Shown: piece by piece, positions 8,621 to 16,759 of the stretch
How the letters are laid out: every line of letters starts with the position of its first letter
How positions within the stretch are numbered: position 1 is the stretch's first letter
DNA from: Paenibacillus phocaeensis
Lineage (GTDB): Bacteria; Bacillota; Bacilli; Paenibacillales; Paenibacillaceae
Reading direction: 5' to 3'
NCBI RefSeq assembly: GCF_900021165.1
Contig: NZ_FCOQ01000018.1
Span: 368,403 to 432,402, forward strand
DNA length: 64,000 bases
Program-made: the position numbers and the translations under genes
Notes under the pieces: model-generated
Seen by the model: the letters and a program-made list of their open reading frames with translations, nothing else
Told to the model about the DNA's origin: nothing
Database searches by the model: none

Positions 8621-8680
8621 GTTCATTTTGGTGTATAATGTTCATATAGGTTCACATTAATCCATTTTGGTTCATTTGGC
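8621..8680. promoter_or_regulatory. Divergent control region with 10-bp-phased GTTCA operator array
   Basis: GTTCA occurs at 8621, 8640, 8650 and 8670, so the spacings are 19, 10 and 20 bp. Reading in 10-bp blocks gives GTTCATTTTG, GTGTATAATG, GTTCATATAG, GTTCACATTA, ATCCATTTTG and GTTCATTTGG. A plus-strand -10 (TATAAT, 8634-8639) lies inside the array. It separates kduI (minus) from the gene at 8805 (plus). Repeats on one face of the helix suit an oligomeric DeoR-family repressor, very likely the one encoded at 6986-7747. Confidence 0.6.
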
Positions 8681-8804
8681 AAGAGGGCGAGCCCTAAAGG
8701 ATGGAGATTACGGAAATGAGAGGTTTACCGTATCCATTCGTAGATTTACCGGCTTTAGCGACCGAATGAACCATGATAGGATGTGGGGGAAGGGGCGTCA
8801 TTGG

Positions 8805-10466
8805 ATGGAGCAGTATCGCTCAAGAATGGGAGAAATTGTACGCCTCGCAGCCGAGCGGGCGTGGCGGCAGCCGCTCTTGGACAGCGGATTGTGGTTTCAC
8901 GGCGATCTCCGGGACAACTACTATTACGCCTCGTACTTATTTGCCGCAGCGGTCCGTTCGGAAGGACCGCTGTCGTTTGACCGCGCGGCAGGCCGGCGGC
9001 GAGCCGAACAGGTGCTGCTGCGCGTGCTGCAGCTGCAGAACCGGGAGGAGGCCAGTCCGACATACGGCCATTGGCCGTTGGGACTTGACCCGTCCCCGGA
9101 GCTGGCGGCGGCGCATGTACTGCCGGTGGAGCTGATGGGCAGCTTGATGGCGTATTTCGTGAAATGCTATGGGGAGGACCTGAGTCCCGAGCTGGCAATG
9201 CGCTTTGAGGAGGCATTGTCCCATGTGTACCGCAGCGGCTTTTATCGCCAGCCTTTGCGGGATTACAACCATCATGAGGCGAAATACACGGCTGCGAAGC
9301 TGATCTTCGGGCGGCGTTACGGAGATGCGGCGTTGTTCGCTGACGGAAGGGAGAGCCTGCGGCAAACGCTGGCCCATATTCGCCGTGAGGGCATGGCCGA
9401 ATACGGCGCTTTGCCCTGGTTCTGGCATTGGATTCAGGCATTCACCTGCGCCTGGGCGCTGGTGGACGATGCGGAGGTCAAGGCTGAGCTTCGAGATATG
9501 CTGGACCATCTCTGGTCCGTCCGGGCGACCTATTATTTCAAAGGCGCCTGGGTCGGCGCCCATGCCCGAGGTTGGCCGCACGATGCACCGAGGGACGCCA
9601 ACGTGCTGCACGACTATGTGCAATTCGGCGATTTCAAGCTGCCGGAAGCGATGCCGCGAACGGAGTATGCCGGGCTTCTCTTCCGCGAAGCGCCGGAGCA
9701 TGCCCGGCTCCGGGCGCTGGGGCGGAAGGAGGGCGCCGAGTCGCGAATGGCTCTTCTTAAGGAGATCGGCGGCGTGAAGCAACGTCTCCATTCTTATGCT
9801 TACATCACGGACCAGTACGCAGTGGGGGGGCTGTGGGAGAGAGTCGAGGAATTCGACAACGAACAGCTCCGCTGGCTGTACAGCTTGCCGATTCGCGGGG
9901 AGAAGGGGAATCAGCTGTATTTCTTCCATCCCGGCAAAGGTTACGATCCTGCAGGGACGGACCCGCGTCATCAAAGCGAGTGGACCGAGGTGTTGTATCA
10001 TAAGAATGTCGTGATGGCGGTGTACTCGCTGCCGGAGGATGTTCCCGGGCAGATCTTCGGTGTGCTTCCGGAAGGAGAATGGCGTTTTGCAGCGAATGGT
10101 ATATTCGGAAAGGTTGAAGAGACGTATTTTGCCGTGTACGTATCGCGCGCTTATCAGGTGCGGGAGCGCGACGGTTATCTGCAGATCGAGGCGCACGGCC
10201 GCAAGCTTGCCGTCGTCGTGGAAGCCATGGGTGTCCCGGAAGCAGGCAAACGGGGAATACCCGGTTTGGATGGCTTTGCCTCGGAGTGGATGTCCCGTGC
10301 CCCCCGATTTGAAATCGATGGAAATGCGGAGCGAATCGGCGTGTCGTATACGACATATCCCGAGGAAGCCAAGCTCTCTCTAAGCGTCGAAGGCCCCGGG
10401 CTCCCGGGGGATCGCAGGGTAAACGGCGAGCGTGTTGAGTTGGAGTCTTATTCTTATTCCTTGTAA
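8805..10466 (+). CDS. Uncharacterised protein of the uronate cluster, candidate (alpha/alpha)-barrel polysaccharide lyase or related enzyme
   Basis: I do not recognise this 553-residue protein with certainty. There is no signal peptide or membrane helix, so it is cytoplasmic. Residues ~1-290 are helix-rich with repeated aromatic clusters (GDLRDNYYYASYLF, GHWPLGL, RDYNHHEAKYTAAKLIFGRRYGD, ALPWFWHWIQAFTCAWAL), reminiscent of an alpha/alpha toroid. Residues ~340-553 are strand-rich, like a beta-sandwich (NQLYFFHPGKGYD, EWTEVLYHKNVVMAVYS, ETYFAVYVSRAY). That arrangement occurs in several lyases and in unsaturated-uronyl enzymes. ATG 8805 follows GGGGGAAGGGG; earlier in-frame starts lack a site. 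It heads the operon with KDPG aldolase, divergent from kduI, so a role in releasing or trimming unsaturated uronates is inferred. Confidence 0.6.
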   Translation: MEQYRSRMGEIVRLAAERAWRQPLLDSGLWFHGDLRDNYYYASYLFAAAVRSEGPLSFDRAAGRRRAEQVLLRVLQLQNREEASPTYGHWPLGLDPSPELAAAHVLPVELMGSLMAYFVKCYGEDLSPELAMRFEEALSHVYRSGFYRQPLRDYNHHEAKYTAAKLIFGRRYGDAALFADGRESLRQTLAHIRREGMAEYGALPWFWHWIQAFTCAWALVDDAEVKAELRDMLDHLWSVRATYYFKGAWVGAHARGWPHDAPRDANVLHDYVQFGDFKLPEAMPRTEYAGLLFREAPEHARLRALGRKEGAESRMALLKEIGGVKQRLHSYAYITDQYAVGGLWERVEEFDNEQLRWLYSLPIRGEKGNQLYFFHPGKGYDPAGTDPRHQSEWTEVLYHKNVVMAVYSLPEDVPGQIFGVLPEGEWRFAANGIFGKVEETYFAVYVSRAYQVRERDGYLQIEAHGRKLAVVVEAMGVPEAGKRGIPGLDGFASEWMSRAPRFEIDGNAERIGVSYTTYPEEAKLSLSVEGPGLPGDRRVNGERVELESYSYSL

Positions 10467-10507
10467 GTGGTAAAAAACAACGTAATTGCGGGAAAGAGGG
10501 TTATCAG

Positions 10508-11170
10508 ATGAAAAAACTGCAGTTGGTGCAAAAAATCATGCAGGAAGGCGTCGTCGCGGTGCTGCGCGGCGAAACCCCGGAGGAAGTTGTGCAAATGGCC
10601 GAGCAGGCGATTGCCGGCGGGATTAAAGTTATCGAAGTCACGATGACGATTCCGTTTGCCCTGCGGGCGATTGAGGAATTGGCTCGCAAATATGCCTGGG
10701 ACGCTTCGGACGATTCCCGTTATGCCATCATCGGCGTGGGCACGGTGCTTGATCCCGAAACGGCACGGGCTGCGATCCTTAGCGGCGCCCAGTTCGTGGT
10801 GGGTCCGTCTCTGAATCCGGATACGGTGAAATTGTGTAATCGATACCGCGTCCCGGTGATGCCCGGGTGCATGACGATCAAGGAAATCCAGGAGGCGTTG
10901 GAGCTTGGGGCGGATATCGTGAAGTTGTTCCCGGGCAATCTGTATGATCCGTCGATGATCAAAGCCGTTAAAGGACCGCTGCCGCAGGCAAATCTGATGC
11001 CAACCGGCGGGGTCTCGCTGGCGAATCTCGGCGAATGGATCCAGGCCGGCGCGGTGGCTGTCGGGATCGGCTCCGACCTGACGAACGAAGCGGTGAAGCG
11101 GAAGGATCTGTCGCTGATCGCCGAGAAGGCGGCGGCCTACAAAGCGGAGTATTTGAAGGCTAGAGGGTAA
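10508..11170 (+). CDS. eda: 2-keto-3-deoxy-6-phosphogluconate (KDPG/KHG) aldolase
   Basis: A 220-residue class I aldolase cleaving KDPG to pyruvate and glyceraldehyde-3-phosphate. The family features are in order: GVVAVLRGETPEE, the general acid/base Glu43 in IKVIEVTMTIP, the glycine-rich GVGTVLDPETA, and the Schiff-base Lys139 in GADIVKLFPGNLYDP, followed by PTGGVS. It is the final step after KduI/KduD and KDG kinase; the kinase gene is not in this window. It starts at ATG 10508 after GAAAGAGGG, 41 bases from the previous gene in the same operon. Confidence 0.92.
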   Translation: MKKLQLVQKIMQEGVVAVLRGETPEEVVQMAEQAIAGGIKVIEVTMTIPFALRAIEELARKYAWDASDDSRYAIIGVGTVLDPETARAAILSGAQFVVGPSLNPDTVKLCNRYRVPVMPGCMTIKEIQEALELGADIVKLFPGNLYDPSMIKAVKGPLPQANLMPTGGVSLANLGEWIQAGAVAVGIGSDLTNEAVKRKDLSLIAEKAAAYKAEYLKARG

Positions 11171-11215
11171 TCTTAATCGATAGCTAGTGATCTGAAAAAA
11201 CGAGGAGGCGTTCAC

Positions 11216-11998
11216 GTGGATCTTGGATTGCAGGGGAAACGGGCGATCATCACCGGCGGCAGCAAAGGCATCGGATTGGCCACCGCCCTTACGCTTGCCG
11301 CGGAAGGGGCAAAAGTGGCGATTGTGGCGCGGAATGAAGGGCCTTTGCAAGCGGCGGCTGCGGCCATTCGTGCGAAGGCCGGCGTTGAGCCGCTGGTCCT
11401 CAGCGCCGATGTCGCTTCAGGTGAAGACGCGCGCCGGGCGGTGGAGCAAGCTGCCCAGCATTTTGGCGGCCTGGATATTGTGGTGAACAATGCAGGCACG
11501 TCGGCGGCAGGACCTTTCGAGCAAGTTGGAGCCGAGGCTTGGGGAGCGGATTTGGATCTCAAGCTGTTCGGAGCGGTCAACTTCTCTCGAGCCGCGCTCC
11601 CTTTCTTGCGTGAAGCGGGGGGCGGAGCCATCCTGAACGTCACCGCAGTCAGCGGCAAAACACCCGGGGCGTCTTCGCTGCCGACATCGGTCAGCCGGGC
11701 CGCCGGGCTTGCCCTGACGAAGGCGATGAGCAAGGATCTGGCTGCTGACCGTATCCGCGTCAACGCGGTATGCATCGGGCTGATCCGCAGCGACCAGATT
11801 GAGCGGAAATGGCGCCAAGCAGCGCCCGAGCTGACTTGGGAGCAATTCGCGGCCGACCCGCGCCACGGCATCCCGCTGGGGCGGATCGGCCAGGCGGAAG
11901 AGGCAGCGAAGGTCATCGCTTTCTTGGTCTCCGAGGCCGCATCCTATGTGACGGGCACGGCGGTCAACATCGACGGCGGCACGTCGTCGGTGCTGTAA
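11216..11998 (+). CDS. SDR-family protein with the Tyr-x3-Lys pair replaced by Thr/Arg
   Basis: A 260-residue classical short-chain dehydrogenase/reductase fold. The cofactor motif TGGSKGIGLATA (residues 14-25), NNAGTSAAG and the C-terminal VNIDGGTSSVL are intact, so NAD(P) binding is expected. The usual P-Y-x-x-S-K-A segment reads L-P-T-S-V-S-R-A-A, so the catalytic Tyr is Thr and the Lys is Arg. The upstream Ser (AVSGKTPGA) is present. It could be a non-enzymatic NAD(P)-binding protein, or a variant SDR branch using other residues. It starts at GTG 11216 behind GAGGAGG, last gene of the uronate operon, with a strong terminator 30 bases after the stop. Confidence 0.8.
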   Translation: MDLGLQGKRAIITGGSKGIGLATALTLAAEGAKVAIVARNEGPLQAAAAAIRAKAGVEPLVLSADVASGEDARRAVEQAAQHFGGLDIVVNNAGTSAAGPFEQVGAEAWGADLDLKLFGAVNFSRAALPFLREAGGGAILNVTAVSGKTPGASSLPTSVSRAAGLALTKAMSKDLAADRIRVNAVCIGLIRSDQIERKWRQAAPELTWEQFAADPRHGIPLGRIGQAEEAAKVIAFLVSEAASYVTGTAVNIDGGTSSVL

Positions 11999-12028
11999 GG
12001 CGAGGGCGGGCAACCCCCGCCGGTGGAT

Positions 12029-12067
12029 AGGCTGATCGCCCGGTTATCCGGCGATCAGCCTTTTTTT
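12029..12067 (+). terminator. Rho-independent terminator of the plus-strand uronate operon
   Basis: AGGCTGATCGCC (12029-12040) pairs perfectly with GGCGATCAGCCT (12050-12061), followed by seven T's. It overlaps the 3' end of the small minus-strand reading frame at 12055. Confidence 0.93.
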
Positions 12068-12294
12068 ACGGGGGATATGCTCCGATTCATTTGGATCAAC
12101 CGCGTTAAGGGAAGGCGCTTCATCGCTTCCGTCCCCAAGGCGCTGCCCATCGTGCCCAACAGTACGCTGGCGGTTGCCAGCTTGATCAGGTAGTACAGCC
12201 CGGTCCCTGTGATAAGATCCCAGATGAGGATATTTCGGATTGTAGACGCCTTGATCGTAACAAAGATATAGGGACGTTGTTTCGTTTTGGCCAT
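12055..12294 (-). CDS. Hypothetical small membrane-associated protein
   Basis: A 79-residue frame beginning MAKTKQRPYIFVTIKAS and containing one hydrophobic stretch (LYYLIKLATASVLLGTMGSALG, about residues 33-54), with a basic C-terminus. It has a plausible ribosome site (GGAGAGG, 11 bases before the ATG) and a typical amphipathic look, so I judge it a likely gene. Its last codons overlap the operon terminator on the other strand. No family is recognised; function unknown. Confidence 0.4.
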   Translation of the reverse strand: MAKTKQRPYIFVTIKASTIRNILIWDLITGTGLYYLIKLATASVLLGTMGSALGTEAMKRLPLTRLIQMNRSISPVKKG

Positions 12295-12505
12295 AGGTTT
12301 CCATTCCTCTCCATCTATCGCTGTTCATCTATATGGCGCGCATAGTTTGGACTATACGGAGTTTTTATCGTTGGTTGAGCAGAAATGGGGGTCGAACATG
12401 CGGGAGAGTTGGGGGCGAAGGTATCTCCGGTGTCCATCCGTGAGACGGAATCGTCCGGGGGGACACGGGGCAACTTGGTGGCCTCCCCCCGCTAATACGA
12501 AAGTG

Positions 12506-12535
12506 AGGATCCGCGAAGGCGGGTCCTTTTCTTTT
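12506..12535 (+). terminator. Orphan intrinsic terminator upstream of the first germination operon
   Basis: AGGATCCGC (12506-12514), GAAG loop region, GCGGGTCCTT (12519-12528), then TTTCTTTT. It ends 5 bases before the candidate sigma-G promoter. The 12295-12505 stretch upstream holds no convincing plus-strand gene, so it may insulate ger transcription or end a short non-coding RNA. Confidence 0.65.
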
Positions 12536-12539
12536 GGAT

Positions 12540-12568
12540 GCATACGATTGGGACGCCCGGAGATAATA
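12540..12568 (+). promoter_or_regulatory. Candidate sigma-G promoter of germination operon 1
   Basis: GCATA (12540-12544), 17 bases, GATAATA (12562-12568), close to the sigma-G consensus GHATR-N17/18-CATxHTA. The start site would be near 12575, about 20 bases before the ATG at 12595. The same pattern precedes operon 2 and gpr. Confidence 0.6.
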
Positions 12569-12594
12569 GAAAAAAAAGGAAAGCAGGGAATAGT

Positions 12595-14073
12595 ATGCCG
12601 ATCGATCTGGAACTGCCGGAATCGGAACGAGCGGCGATCGCCCGGGACCCGGCGGTATTTATCGAAGATATGCACCGGTATTTGGGGGACAGTCCCGATA
12701 TCGTGTATCGACAATTGCGAGTGGGTCATTTCCGTTCTGTCGTCGTATTCGTCGAAGGGATGGCGGAACCGCGCCATGTGATCGAAGCGATGATGGAGAG
12801 CGAGGGTCCGTTGTCAGACCGGGAGGAGGAAGGGGCGCCCGCCGATCAACTGAAATTTCTGGAGGAGCGGATCATCCCGTTCGGTCAGGTGGCGGAGGTC
12901 AGCTCTTATCCCGATGCGGCCGCCCGTCTCTTAGCTGGCGACACGATCATTTATGTCGAAGGAGCTCCGCTGACGTTGAGCGTCGGAACGCGCCATCTGA
13001 AGCAGCGCGTTGTGGAAGAGGCCACCTCGCAATCGGTAGTTCGCGGTCCGCGGGAGGGATTTAACGAATCGCTGCGGGACAATACGGCGCTGGTGCGGAG
13101 AAGGATCCAGAACCCGAGGCTGCGTATGGAGCAGCGAAAGATAGGCGAGCAGACGCAAACCGATGTGGCCGTGATGTATATGGAAGGAATCGCCGATCCT
13201 GAAGTGCTGGAGGAGCTGCGAAAAAAGCTGGACGAGATCAAACTCGACAGCGTGCTGGAAGGCAATTATATCGAAGAGATGATTCAAGATCCGCAATATT
13301 CACCGTTTCCTACGGTATACAATTCGGAGCGTCCCGACGTTATCGCTTCGGCGCTTCTGGAGGGACGAATCGCAATTTTTGTGGAAGGCACGCCTTTTGT
13401 CCTGGTGGTTCCGGCGCTGTTTGCGCAATTTTTTCAATCCAGCGAGGATTATTACCAGCGCGGCGATTTTGCCAGCCTGGTTCGTCTTTTGCGGTATCTC
13501 TGCTTCGGGATCGCGATATTGACGCCCTCGGTGTATATCGCGATTACCACCTTCCATCAAGAGATGATCCCCACCAATTTGCTGATGAGCCTTATCGGAC
13601 AACGCGAGGGCGTTCCATTTCCGTCATTCATTGAAGCTGTGATCATGGAAATTACTTTTGAAGTTTTGCGGGAAGCGGGCATTCGTCTTCCGAAATCGAT
13701 CGGCCAATCGGTATCCATCGTGGGGACGCTGGTCATCGGTCAAGCCGCCGTGGAAGCGGGGCTCGTCTCTGCCGCCATGGTCATCGTCGTATCCGTCACC
13801 GCCATCGCCAACTTCGCGCTGCCGGCCTTTAATGTAGGCATTTCCGTACGGATGCTGCGTTTCTTCCTGATGGGAACTGCCGCGTCATTTGGTCTGTATG
13901 GGATCATTATCTTCATGATTGTGTTGGGATTGCATTTGTGCAGCCTGGAATCGCTGGGGGTCCCTTACATGACTTCGATGGCTCCGTTTCGATGGAGCGC
14001 TCAGAAGGATACGTTGATGCGACTGCCCCGACGGGCGGCGAAAAAATTTTTTGAACGGGATGGACAATCGTGA
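12595..14073 (+). CDS. Spore germinant receptor A subunit (GerA family), operon 1
   Basis: A 492-residue GerAA/GerKA-type subunit of a nutrient germinant receptor in the spore inner membrane. A large soluble N-domain (residues 1-~280) includes the family motifs RGPREGFNESLRDNTALVRRRI and EMIQDPQYSPFPTVYNSERPDV. Next come VEGTPFVLVVPALFAQFFQSSEDYYQR and membrane helices (YLCFGIAILTPSVYIAITTFHQEMIPTNLL and others). ATG 12595 is chosen over upstream in-frame ATG 12538 because the latter precedes the candidate promoter. The stop overlaps the next start (GTGA). Which germinant it senses cannot be read from sequence. Confidence 0.93.
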   Translation: MPIDLELPESERAAIARDPAVFIEDMHRYLGDSPDIVYRQLRVGHFRSVVVFVEGMAEPRHVIEAMMESEGPLSDREEEGAPADQLKFLEERIIPFGQVAEVSSYPDAAARLLAGDTIIYVEGAPLTLSVGTRHLKQRVVEEATSQSVVRGPREGFNESLRDNTALVRRRIQNPRLRMEQRKIGEQTQTDVAVMYMEGIADPEVLEELRKKLDEIKLDSVLEGNYIEEMIQDPQYSPFPTVYNSERPDVIASALLEGRIAIFVEGTPFVLVVPALFAQFFQSSEDYYQRGDFASLVRLLRYLCFGIAILTPSVYIAITTFHQEMIPTNLLMSLIGQREGVPFPSFIEAVIMEITFEVLREAGIRLPKSIGQSVSIVGTLVIGQAAVEAGLVSAAMVIVVSVTAIANFALPAFNVGISVRMLRFFLMGTAASFGLYGIIIFMIVLGLHLCSLESLGVPYMTSMAPFRWSAQKDTLMRLPRRAAKKFFERDGQS

Positions 14074-15278
14074 GAGAACGAATGGTGATAGCGGCACTCC
14101 TGCTCGTTGGGTTAGCGGTATTACCCGGGTGCTGGAGCAAAAAGGAACTGAACGAGCTGGCGGTGGTGATGGCGCTCGGGATCGATCTCGATCGGGAAGG
14201 ATACGCGGTATCCGCGCAGGTGATGAATTCGAGCGAGGTGGGTTCCCAGCAGCGGAGCTCCATGGGAAGTTCGCCGGCGATTACCTATAAGACGGTAGGC
14301 AAGACGGTTCCCGATGCGCTCCAACGAATGCTGGAAGTGACCCCCCGCATGCTGTATTTATCCCATGTGCGCGTTCTCGTATTCGGTGAGGAGATGGCGC
14401 GGCAGGGCGTCAGCGACGCGTTGGATTTCATCTCGCGCAACCGTCAGCTGCGTACGGATTTTTATCTTCTGGTAGCGAAAGGCCTGAAGGCTGAGGACAT
14501 CCTCCAGGTGGTGACCCCCTTCGAGCATATTCCTGCCAACTCGCTGTATTCCTCCATTCTGGTCTCCAATAAAAAGTCGGCGGCCATGGGAAAGGTCACG
14601 CTTCGGCAATTTATCACCGAGATGGACCGCAGCGGTTCCAATCCGATCTTGTCGGGCGTTGAGATTCAAGGCCCGCGGCAAACCGGGAGCGAGTTGGACA
14701 ACATGAAACGAATCAAGCCGAATACCATTCTGAAGCATGCGGGGTTGGCCGTCTTCATGAAAGATCGCCTCGTTGGCTGGTTGGAAGAGTCCGGCAGCAA
14801 ATCGGTCAACTATATATTGAATAAAGTGGAGATGACGGTGGGGAGTGTCCCTTGCCCGGGTGGGGGTGTCGTCGGCGTGGAAATTGCGGACTCGAGAAGC
14901 GTGATTGACGTCAAGCTGGCGCCGGACGGACGTCCCGAATTTGGGATACGCCTGAAGCTGGAAGCGAATATCAATGCGATGCAATGCAATCTCGATTTAA
15001 GCAAGCCCTCCAACCTTGAAGAGATTGAAGACAAACTGGCCAGCACACTGACCACGAATGTGGAGCATAACATTCAGGAGGTCCAGCGGAAATACGGGGC
15101 CGATATTTTTGGACTGGGTGAGGCGCTGCACCGCGAATATCCGAAGGTGTGGAACAAATACCGAGGCCATTGGGAGGACAGTTTTCGTACGATGAAGGTG
15201 CGAGTTCATTCCGAGGTGAAAATCCGGCGCATCGGTTCGATCATCCAACCCGAGCGAAGGGAGATGGAGCTTCGTTGA
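14070..15278 (+). CDS. Spore germinant receptor C subunit lipoprotein (GerC family), operon 1
   Basis: A 402-residue lipoprotein on the outer face of the spore inner membrane. Signal peptide MVIAALLLVGLAVLPGC: the lipobox is V-L-P-G-C, followed by WSKKELNELAVVMALGIDLD, the standard GerC opening. Family motifs continue with MLYLSHVRVLVFGEEMARQGVSDALDF and, near the C-terminus, NIQEVQRKYGADIFGLGEALHREYPKVW. It begins at GTG 14070, overlapping the A-subunit stop by 4 bases, indicating translational coupling. Its own stop overlaps the next small gene. Confidence 0.93.
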   Translation: MRERMVIAALLLVGLAVLPGCWSKKELNELAVVMALGIDLDREGYAVSAQVMNSSEVGSQQRSSMGSSPAITYKTVGKTVPDALQRMLEVTPRMLYLSHVRVLVFGEEMARQGVSDALDFISRNRQLRTDFYLLVAKGLKAEDILQVVTPFEHIPANSLYSSILVSNKKSAAMGKVTLRQFITEMDRSGSNPILSGVEIQGPRQTGSELDNMKRIKPNTILKHAGLAVFMKDRLVGWLEESGSKSVNYILNKVEMTVGSVPCPGGGVVGVEIADSRSVIDVKLAPDGRPEFGIRLKLEANINAMQCNLDLSKPSNLEEIEDKLASTLTTNVEHNIQEVQRKYGADIFGLGEALHREYPKVWNKYRGHWEDSFRTMKVRVHSEVKIRRIGSIIQPERREMELR

Positions 15279-15496
15279 TCTGGAAGCTCGGCATATTGCT
15301 GGTACTGGCTGTAGCGGGAATCGTCTGTACGCTGAAACTGTTCAAAATGCGGTCCAAACGAGACTTGTTTGTGTTTTACATGGTATGGGGTATAGCCGTG
15401 GCTGGCGTATTCAACGACCTGATCGGTGGACCCGAGTTCAGGCCGCTCGATTGGATTCGAGCCGTTATGGCGCCGCTCGGCTTCTTGAACCCTTGA
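15275..15496 (+). CDS. Small germinant receptor D-type subunit, operon 1
   Basis: A 73-residue protein starting at TTG 15275, overlapping the C-subunit stop (TTGA), with GGGAGATGGAG just upstream. It reads MIWKLGILLVLAVAGIVC..., has two membrane helices (about residues 4-20 and 31-48), and ends in MAPLGFLNP. Size, topology and position match the D subunits described for some Bacillus germinant receptors. Operon 2 has an equivalent 73-residue gene in the same place, which supports it being real. A longer in-frame open region starts upstream inside the C-subunit gene and is not used. Confidence 0.75.
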   Translation: MIWKLGILLVLAVAGIVCTLKLFKMRSKRDLFVFYMVWGIAVAGVFNDLIGGPEFRPLDWIRAVMAPLGFLNP

Positions 15497-15523
15497 TTCT
15501 TGTTCAAAGTTGGGAGCGATCTA

Positions 15524-16615
15524 ATGAGACCGAAGTCCGTCTCTCCGAGGCAATTGTTCATACTCACGTTTGGATTGACCGTCGGCACATCCATCCTCGT
15601 CACGCCGGCGGGGCTGACCCATATGGCCAGGGAGGACGCGTGGCTTGCGTCCCTGATCAGCTTATTTGTCAATCTGGTCATGATTGTTTTGTATATCGTC
15701 CTGGCCCGGCTATATCCCGGGAAAACCTTGTTCGAAATTAACGAGGCGTGCCTGGGGAAATGGCTGGGCAAACTGATTTCCCTGCTGTATCTCTTTTATT
15801 TCTTGATCCTGACGGGGACGCTGCTGGGGAACCTGAGTTTTTTTCTGTCCAGCGAATTGATCCCGGAAACGCCGACCGAAGCGACTCAAATTTTGTTCTT
15901 AGCGGCGGCGGTGATGTGCGCCCGATTGGGTGCAATCATTTTGGCAAGGTTTGGCGAATTGGTGTTCCCTTGGGTTATGATCTTATTTCTGATTCTTATC
16001 TTGGCGCTGGTGCCGCAGGTCGATTGGAACCATATCCAACCGATAATGGAAGACGGATTTTTGCCCGTTGCTCGTGCGGGAGTTCACTCTGCGATGTTTC
16101 AGGAACTGGTCGTCCTACTCGCTTTCCTGCCTCTGGTGAAGGAGAAGAAAGGCAGGGAGGCCGCCCTCTTGGGCGGCACTTTGCTCGGAGGATTGGTGCT
16201 TGCCGTTATCGTGTTGTTCGGCGTGCTGGTACTGGGTATCGAGCAGGCTGAGAACGCCACGTTTCCAACGTTTGCCTTGGCCAAAACGATCAATGTCGGG
16301 AACTTCTTTCAGCGTGTGGAAGTCATTCTGATTACCATTTGGATCCTGACGTTTTTTATAAAAATCGCCTTGTTGTTCCATGCGATCCTGGTCGGATTGA
16401 GAAGCGTGTTCGGTTTGCGCGACCCGCGTATGTTGATTCTCCCCTTGGCGGTGTTGTTTATGCTGGTTGCCTGGCATACCTATATCAATACGGTCTATGT
16501 GGCCGACATCATCCAGCGGGTTTGGGCCGGGTACGCGATGATGTATCTCCTATTGGTTCCGCTTGTCCTTTGGCTGATTGGTTATGTCCGAAGCAGGATC
16601 GGCAAAGAGGGATAG
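15524..16615 (+). CDS. Spore germinant receptor B subunit (GerB permease-like), operon 1
   Basis: A 363-residue integral membrane protein of the GerAB/APC superfamily with about ten helices; it is the presumed ligand-binding subunit. The opening SPRQLFILTFGLTVGTSILVTPAGLTHMAREDAWLASLISL is typical (the equivalent of the 'G(T/S)xxLxxP' first helix). ATG 15524 is chosen because GGGAG lies 7 bases before; the TTG at 15500 has none. It is the last gene of the A-C-D-B operon. Confidence 0.92.
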   Translation: MRPKSVSPRQLFILTFGLTVGTSILVTPAGLTHMAREDAWLASLISLFVNLVMIVLYIVLARLYPGKTLFEINEACLGKWLGKLISLLYLFYFLILTGTLLGNLSFFLSSELIPETPTEATQILFLAAAVMCARLGAIILARFGELVFPWVMILFLILILALVPQVDWNHIQPIMEDGFLPVARAGVHSAMFQELVVLLAFLPLVKEKKGREAALLGGTLLGGLVLAVIVLFGVLVLGIEQAENATFPTFALAKTINVGNFFQRVEVILITIWILTFFIKIALLFHAILVGLRSVFGLRDPRMLILPLAVLFMLVAWHTYINTVYVADIIQRVWAGYAMMYLLLVPLVLWLIGYVRSRIGKEG

Positions 16616-16691
16616 AAGCACAGGAGGGCGCCCCCGTATAAACCAGGGGACCCCAATCGCTGAGACGGCAGTTTGCGGGCCTTTTTGTTTA

Positions 16692-16720
16692 GCATAAAAT
16701 GATGCCAAATGGTGACAATA
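16692..16720 (+). promoter_or_regulatory. Candidate sigma-G promoter of germination operon 2
   Basis: GCATA (16692-16696), 17 bases, GACAATA (16714-16720). It has the same -35 and spacing as operon 1, with a weaker -10 against CATxHTA. The start would fall near 16727, before the AAAGG site and ATG at 16760. Confidence 0.5.
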
Positions 16721-16759
16721 TGAAAAATAAACCAGCTCTTTCGAAAGGATTTCATCCCT

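Noticed and set aside
12287..12781. 164-codon plus-strand frame before the first gerA gene
   Set aside because: Overlaps the germinant receptor start in another frame, crosses the intrinsic terminator and promoter, and has no domain signature.
16616..16691. Terminator after germination operon 1
   Set aside because: There is a CCTTTTTG run near 16678, but I could not pair a convincing stem in front of it, so it is not listed.
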